Source: Candidatus Iainarchaeum sp. (GTDB lineage Archaea; Iainarchaeota; Iainarchaeia; Iainarchaeales; DTGL01). From it: a stretch of DNA of 20,071 nt. Below are positions 17,501-20,071 of this stretch, piece by piece. Every line of letters begins with the position of its first letter. Position 1 is the first letter of the stretch. The position numbers and the translations under genes are program-made. The stretch lies in assembly GCA_017608575.1 (NCBI GenBank), contig JAFCFP010000017.1, forward strand, positions 1-20,071. The letters run 5' to 3'. The notes beneath the pieces are model-generated. The model was not told the DNA's origin. It worked only from the letters and a program-made list of their open reading frames with translations, and made no database searches.

Positions 17501-19312
17501 TGTTGTGCCAGCAGAACTTAAGTCTTTTGTTCTGCTTAATTCCTTTGAGTCATTTGCATATGGGCCAGTGTAAAAGATTACATTTGCTGTTGCATCACTA
17601 TCTGGAACACTGAAAAGGTGGTATGTACCTGAGGGAGGATATACTGCGTTCACGTCATCGGTTCCATCTTGGTCAAGGTCAATAGCAACAACTGAAATAT
17701 TTGTATCGGGCACGGTTCCTGTTACCTCAACAGTCAAATCCTGCTGGTCCTCTCTGTTAGTGAGTGTGAAAGCATTTCCACACGAATTGTAGTCTGTTGC
17801 GCCAGCTCTCATTGTTGTTTTAATGTAGAATGTCGTGTGGCCATTAAGGTCAAAGAACTGATTGTAGTCGTTTCCCCCGATGTCAGCTGGGTTTTCAACC
17901 TCTGAGCTTACACGGTTTGCGTCAGTGCAGTTTGTGTCAGTGAAAATTTCAATCAGGTCATCTCCTGATTCAAGGTTTGAATGTACTTCACCATACACTC
18001 TGCCCACATCAATTGCCCTATCTGTTTCAACACTCAAATTCCTTTTTGCAATGAATTCGTTTACATCCCCGATCATGTACTGTATGTCATCCCAGCCACT
18101 TCCACTGTTATCAATAAAGAGATCATAGAGTTTTACGTTTCCGCTTGTTATAGGCTCCGTTCTGAATGTTACAGCATCAGTGCCAATTGTCATATTGACT
18201 TGCACCCTGTTGAGTGCAGCAGAAATTCCTGTTCCTGTGTCTTCTACATCAATTACAAAATCATAGCCATTATTTTCAAGGCTGTCCTTGTCAATGTTTA
18301 AAACTGTTGTCTTATGGGTTGCGGCGATAGGTGTGCCATCTGGCGTCACAACCATTCTTAGGTCGCCACTTGCTGGCTTGTCATAGTAAATATTATAGTC
18401 ATCATTTAAAGCGCCCCCGTTTGCTGCTGGGCTTACGTAAGCCAAGCCAATGTTGTTATTGCTTGAATTGAATAGTGCAATATTGGCATCAGCCAGATCA
18501 GCATGTGCATCTCCCTTTGCCTGTGTGTCAGGTTCAAAGGTTGAATAAACACCAAAGTTGTCAGGACTCGAGGCGTTGAGGACTATTGCCTTTCCAGCTG
18601 TTTTTGAGTTGTCCCATACACAGGGATTTGTTGTGTCATTGTCAAAGAAGACATAAACCGTGTTATATGGGTTATCTGCATTTGTGTCAATGGAATTATT
18701 ATCAATGTAGAAGTACTGTGTGTACTCGCCTGTCACACCGTCCGCTTGCCTGTTTACACTTGAAAGCTGTGTTCCCCCAAATGCACTGCATACATAAATA
18801 TAATCGCCTGCTAAGTCGTTGTGAACAGCGGCTCCACCATTAACATATCCAATATCAATTTCAAGATCGTTGCCGTCATAAACGGTCTTTGTAAATTCAA
18901 CTATCTTTGCGGCTGAGTTTCCACCAGGTCCGCAAAGATAGAAGTAAACCAAGTGACCTCCGGGGCCAAGCGTGCCGGTGTAATTTTCATCATAGTCATC
19001 GTCGTCATCGTAAGCATTGTCCCCTGGAGCATATGCTGAACTAAAATACATTGTGCCACTGTCAGCAGAACCATCACACATGTTTGTTTGTGCTGAGTCA
19101 TACGCTTCGACCCTGTAGTTTGATCCAGTGTCAGGAAAATCTCCTCTTACACGGAAAGAAGCTGAGGCGGTGCCGATGGCTAGGAGGAGAGAGATCAAAA
19201 TAACTGCAAAGGGGAAAAGATGCTTAAATTCAAATGCCCCGGGTGGGCTTTTGCCTCCGTTAAATTCGTTAAACAAATTTTTTGAATTTTTATTGGCACC
19301 TTTGCAGTTCAT
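11579..19312 (-). CDS. Giant modular secreted surface protein (2577 residues)
   Basis: The N-terminus has a long polar stretch (1-31), a hydrophobic segment (32-46) and an ASA cleavage site near residue 51: a Sec-type signal peptide. Residues about 140-1640 are built from roughly ten copies of one module. It reads approximately G-x-x-H-(S/A)-N-L-E, then I-x-(I/V)-(Y/F), then VSSE, then DYNQYF, then TYY and a Cys. Most copies are joined by a linker with LSRTKDLSSAGTT. About 1640-1845 is Cna-B/carboxypeptidase-regulatory-like (GGVYTFSGLPAGTNYVILIS). About 1847-1940 is fibronectin-III-like (DGTTYYWRVRASDGVNWG). About 1940-2430 is a row of Ig-like domains joined by TIDTTAP linkers, followed by a beta-rich C-terminal domain ending GTYKATYGIKSYRN. 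There is no C-terminal membrane anchor. It is rich in Asp, Asn, Thr and Ser with many N-X-S/T sites. It is likely an adhesin or cell-envelope layer protein, held by the 517-residue neighbour (inference). Confidence 0.88.
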   Translation of the reverse strand: MNCKGANKNSKNLFNEFNGGKSPPGAFEFKHLFPFAVILISLLLAIGTASASFRVRGDFPDTGSNYRVEAYDSAQTNMCDGSADSGTMYFSSAYAPGDNAYDDDDDYDENYTGTLGPGGHLVYFYLCGPGGNSAAKIVEFTKTVYDGNDLEIDIGYVNGGAAVHNDLAGDYIYVCSAFGGTQLSSVNRQADGVTGEYTQYFYIDNNSIDTNADNPYNTVYVFFDNDTTNPCVWDNSKTAGKAIVLNASSPDNFGVYSTFEPDTQAKGDAHADLADANIALFNSSNNNIGLAYVSPAANGGALNDDYNIYYDKPASGDLRMVVTPDGTPIAATHKTTVLNIDKDSLENNGYDFVIDVEDTGTGISAALNRVQVNMTIGTDAVTFRTEPITSGNVKLYDLFIDNSGSGWDDIQYMIGDVNEFIAKRNLSVETDRAIDVGRVYGEVHSNLESGDDLIEIFTDTNCTDANRVSSEVENPADIGGNDYNQFFDLNGHTTFYIKTTMRAGATDYNSCGNAFTLTNREDQQDLTVEVTGTVPDTNISVVAIDLDQDGTDDVNAVYPPSGTYHLFSVPDSDATANVIFYTGPYANDSKELSRTKDLSSAGTTTVNVAMISGSTHAKLNDGDAQDQIKVYSDAGCTTLLSSESEEPLAANTPDYNQYYESSGAGTYYIGATALDKGTAYTSCIKFSGSGNGASDNINIDRLVDGNVHVDIARVGIDWTTADGVNDVNADVDGTGYLIFTPSASAGANAKVRFFNSSGKLLLSRTKDLSSAGTTDLNVANVGGEAHSIIEDGSSTIAIYSGFDPTTGALSGLVSSETVHPTDSAGTDYNQYFEYSGIDQNYFLKVTVVKNGVSYDTNGNVFMVDSNKNRLNNFTAMTFNDFTDYTIDLTVNKDGNVTSDIYNVGIDYNQDGAMEAFAQVHGGQYYLIAQPDTDGVDVNFYDRGRNSVFGTSRASISAGTVSINVSKVYGELPSGFEGDNAYLQFDTNACTIDLYGDFNAVAATLTGTPDYTLYYDANGTDYNVVFCDDDLTAAKAELYVSFTSDSNGSVEREISVGNVKGEAHANLEANSGIVKIFSDSSCTAGNELSTHIAPTVDGPNADYNIFFYSYKGAGTYYLSVGRSTTYTTCEAFTIDSNGATMPLNIDTELEGQVANGIGKIRTDVNSAFTTDIVATQYYLYLGKGDSSDIVYFEDSGDTVLYRTTQDLSSDVANLDISRIDGNLHSNISTDDNIQVYNDAHCTTLISSEDVNIDTADSNIYSRYYNSDGTGHIYLKVREGNYRECIDTNIADAIAATNNYDLNYLIYGNLGGDVNVVKLDLGRDSVNEIDANIDETTTPHSYKIYFNGFDGNKNVDITFLYNSTTRLTRTGKTVTGGDYNVHVGMVAGETHANAEQGNNDAITVYASSDCETTLVSSQTVNAANSTGPDYNQYFEGDDTGTYYVQLAKDGKARTCSSAITLSNQENTSIDFNFEITGIIPNRALLATKDINAIKVANYIGRAVQNDFNMYVDGEGLTSTETIAFYDDNAATSLLLTRTKDLSTGNTIDVNVAYVSGPTHAILTQTDTINVCNKVPPRTTTAPGYFGNCNALGFQVSSEDSTNANDYNVYFEYDGNTTYFLEIVDTNGSTDYNSYHKIKNASKGAILYVPLDGVFNGRVTEEYDTTSGISDVNVELRTGTDGTDWNAYTFTVSDGNFTAFSNTLALEQDFRFSKPGYITRDWSTNAGEMKDQQLSATLDTNLPSGVQVTVHDQGGDPISDATVKLLNPSDQSVLASCTNPSGACQRDTNNQTGGVYTFSGLPAGTNYVILISKVGYTTILLPDSNFATYYTISQTTQKTKTVTLINEPPSAVSLLTPHNGDTLNDTTPTLSWVDLGEDEIDYNVQIDNDSDFSSPVVDTSVGNGSTTTYAVTSALTDGTTYYWRVRASDGVNWGSWSQVRYFTIDSSAPAQPTVKINGGATYTNNPAVIVSVTSSGATYCRLSNDGSSWSGWNDYNGADTNYPWTLSTGDGTKTVSVTCKNNASLEASNSDTITLDTTAPSGLSVVINDGNMFTNSTSIYLHSSVSGANTCEYSTDNGSSWTSFTCNVNPVAGVTLPSGDGDKNVCVKASDTAGNYVEECDSIILDTTAPSTPTAIIPASATEISATSYTWVWGASTDTYTTQDSIYYKAVLQEATAGTIATFYGTGMNWLTVSDLNDSNVYTLVVTARDEAGNWTGTALTFSAVTIDTTVTGITGLITPLIDSWTNDTTPDFNFTVDSEITTCQLKLYKNGGWLGSSNNVTVVASGNKCGWTTTGVTLTNGDTFSVEIRGQENTGKWSDWQSSPVYTIDTTAPTVAIVTPKSSSVLSDTTPTVVFHATDNYGGSDINYAATIVKTNGITRSVTFNTSNCDNNAPNSWKCTFDVPVAFTDPSTDNNIEIIVYDNAGGVSSAAVVNDLNFDSSDYITLNSITSTKTSGIADNTYANGWQWDFNITVGTSQTGDKNGVRFKLSNWTSSTTSTTLVVDGNARMVYDANVGGVKTTKIYNIQNDYNTARTIYRLWDHNPSTAGIDANFYIQVKIPSSIAAGTYKATYGIKSYRN
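12000..13510 (-). repeat. Ig-like domain repeats in the giant surface protein
   Basis: The linker TIDTTAP or a variant (TIDSSAP, LDTTAP, IDTTVT) recurs near residues 1942, 2035, 2124, 2224 and 2327, so each domain is about 90-103 residues. Such linkers mark strings of bacterial-type Ig-like domains in adhesins. Several carry paired Cys (CRLSNDG...SVTCKN; CEYSTDNG...FTC). Confidence 0.65.
14440..18780 (-). repeat. About ten tandem modules, near 170 residues each, in the giant surface protein
   Basis: The DYNQYF-type core recurs (minus strand) near 18715, 18390, 17865, 17345, 16825, 16283, 16003, 15533, 15023 and 14495. Most spacings are 470-542 nt (157-181 residues); two are shorter (about 325 and 280 nt). 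Each core is preceded by a G-x-x-H-(S/A)-N-L segment and mostly followed by TYY and a Cys. Between cores lies a second recurring piece (IDxDxDGxxDVNA, then PDxDAxVxFY, then RTKDLSSAGTT). DNA similarity is kept in places, for example around 17010-17035 and 17515-17540, so some duplication is recent. Confidence 0.7.
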
Positions 19313-19320
19313 TCCAAATT

Positions 19321-19373
19321 ACCTCCTTCTCCTCTTTTTATTATTTCTTCTTTTTTAAGAGAGTATATTATAT
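19321..19373 (-). promoter_or_regulatory. TATA box and Shine-Dalgarno site of the giant surface protein gene
   Basis: On the minus strand ATATAATATA (19373-19364) is a strong archaeal TATA candidate. Transcription would start near 19341, giving a leader of about 30 nt. AAGGAGGT (GGAGGT at 19326-19321) sits 8 nt before the ATG at 19312, an almost perfect ribosome site and the best in the window. Both fit high expression, as expected for a cell-surface protein. Confidence 0.6.
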
Positions 19374-19521
19374 CTATATTAGAAACATTAATGCCAGAAA
19401 ACGTCCGCACATACAAGTAGCTATTCCGGCAACTATTAAATTTGCCTTTTTCAGCGAACCTCAAATTTAACCCCTTTGTTTTGTTGCAGAATGGCAGCTA
19501 GTAATGTTTTACTTAATTTTT

Positions 19522-19539
19522 CTCTTTAAGATTAAAGAG
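19522..19539. repeat. Perfect palindrome next to a TATA-like box
   Basis: Arms CTCTTTAA (19522-19529) and TTAAAGAG (19532-19539) are separated by GA. A TATA-like TTTATATTTAAATA adjoins at about 19540-19553. If that box serves the minus strand, the palindrome would lie between the box and the start site, a usual place for an archaeal repressor site. It could also be a hairpin at the end of the epimerase transcript. Confidence 0.35.
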
Positions 19540-19658
19540 TTTATATTTAAATACTTTTCGTTTGAAAAACTGCAAATATTGTTGGTTTCTCTCAGGAATG
19601 AAATAGAAAAACACAGGGAGGGAAAAAAGATTTTTTTATGTATAAGGTTTTTTTCCAT

Positions 19659-20071
19659 TCAATTTTTCTTTTCACTTTCGAGTGCTTTTTCAGCACTCTT
19701 TCTAATTCTCTCAATTGCTTTCTGGTAATTTCTTTTTCCAAAAATTGCAGAACCAGCAACCAGGATATTTGCTCCAGCTTTAACAGCCAGTTTGGCTGTG
19801 CTTTCATTAATGCCTCCGTCAACCTCTATGTCAATTTCCGGTTTTAGCTCGCGTAATTTTCTTATTTTTAAAAGCATTGGACTCATGAACTGCTGTGCCG
19901 GAAAACCTGGTTCAACAGTCATAATTAAAACAAAGTCAACCAAGTCCAGAAATTCCTTTACTTCCATTAAGCGGGTTTTTGGCTTAATGGCAATAGCCGG
20001 CTTTGCACCATTCTTTCTAATTAGTGAAATTGTTTTAAGTGGATCCTTTGTAGCTTCCACATGGAATGAAA
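19659..20071 (-). CDS. rpe: Ribulose-phosphate 3-epimerase (5' partial)
   Basis: The enzyme interconverts ribulose 5-phosphate and xylulose 5-phosphate in pentose metabolism, which also feeds the ribose and DHBP precursors of nucleotides and riboflavin. The visible C-terminal 137 or so residues carry the family signatures: SFHVEAT at the window edge (strand with an active-site His), IAIKPKTRL, DFVLIMTVEPGFPAQQFM with the catalytic-region PGF loop, IEVDGGINESTAKLAVKAGANILVAGSAIFG with the catalytic Asp in VDGGI and the phosphate-binding AGSAIF. The usual GFGGQ loop reads GFPAQ here. The frame stays open to the right edge, so the first third of this TIM barrel is missing. It ends in TGA at 19659-19661 and has no obvious functional link to the surface genes downstream. 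Confidence 0.93.
   Translation of the reverse strand, partial: SFHVEATKDPLKTISLIRKNGAKPAIAIKPKTRLMEVKEFLDLVDFVLIMTVEPGFPAQQFMSPMLLKIRKLRELKPEIDIEVDGGINESTAKLAVKAGANILVAGSAIFGKRNYQKAIERIRKSAEKALESEKKN

Larger units (their letters stand above)
19313..19658. other. 346-nt intergenic region upstream of the giant gene
   Basis: No convincing gene was found. It holds the giant gene promoter at its left end. Further right is a perfect palindrome CTCTTTAA-GA-TTAAAGAG (19522-19539), directly beside an A/T box TTTATATTTAAATA (about 19540-19553). The middle (about 19385-19520) shows nothing I can name. T-rich minus-strand sequence just after the epimerase stop may end that transcript. Confidence 0.5.

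Noticed and set aside
14440..18780. Repeats in the giant gene as a CRISPR array
   Set aside because: The period is about 500 nt, the copies are coding and diverged, and there are no short identical repeats with spacers.
19210..19312. Class III (pilin-type) signal peptide in the giant protein, suggested by NGGK before the hydrophobic segment
   Set aside because: The Gly-Gly-Lys lies about 12 residues before the hydrophobic stretch rather than next to it, and an ASA cleavage site follows the stretch, so an ordinary Sec signal fits better.
19504..19728. Plus-strand frame of 74 residues in the region upstream of the giant gene
   Set aside because: It runs into the antisense strand of the epimerase gene and is a Phe/Leu-rich low-complexity translation of T-rich DNA.
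1..20071. tRNA, rRNA, insertion sequence or attachment site
   Set aside because: I read both strands and found no cloverleaf-like sequence, rRNA signature, transposase or flanking direct repeats.

Overview
The window reads as AT-rich archaeal chromosome. Three lines of evidence point that way. The riboflavin genes are the archaea-type CTP-dependent riboflavin kinase and the archaea-type riboflavin synthase. Genes are preceded by TATA-like boxes and by GGAGG/GGTG-type ribosome binding sites. A PAC2-family protein and a Tad-like secretion set with archaeal features are also present. The small tightly packed genes, very large surface proteins and split Tad-like pump would fit a DPANN-type lineage such as Diapherotrites or Micrarchaeota. 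That placement is a guess; no rRNA gene or other decisive marker is present.

Layout, left to right. (1) 1-3005, plus: 3' part of a very large protein of unknown function with a C-terminal membrane anchor; its start lies outside the window. (2) 4324 down to 3026, minus: a two-gene unit made of a 63-residue, very basic protein and a 353-residue basic, helical protein. Both carry the same 20-residue motif, and I recognise no family for either. (3) 4495-5786, plus: riboflavin operon ribK-ribC-ribH. Together these make lumazine, convert it to riboflavin and phosphorylate riboflavin to FMN. (4) 6549 down to 5800, minus: PAC2-family (proteasome assembly chaperone-like) protein. (5) 19312 down to 6628, minus: the most striking part. 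It holds a 2577-residue modular surface protein, a 517-residue membrane-anchored Cys-rich/stalk protein, a secretion ATPase fused to a 16-cysteine ferredoxin domain, and two small GspF/TadC-type membrane proteins. (6) 20071 down to 19659, minus: C-terminal part of ribulose-phosphate 3-epimerase.

Region 5 looks like one functional unit. The 2577- and 517-residue genes are 21 nt apart. The ATPase and the two membrane genes are spaced 8 nt apart and then overlap. A 112-nt gap with T-runs separates the two halves. The second half has the motor (ATPase) and platform (two T2SF proteins) of a Tad/type IV-pilus-like machine. The first half has two exported surface proteins. No pilin and no prepilin peptidase is visible. 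The predicted four [4Fe-4S] clusters on the motor suggest that its activity may be coupled to redox state. That is inference, but it is the best candidate here for an undescribed system. No tRNA, rRNA, CRISPR array or insertion sequence was seen.
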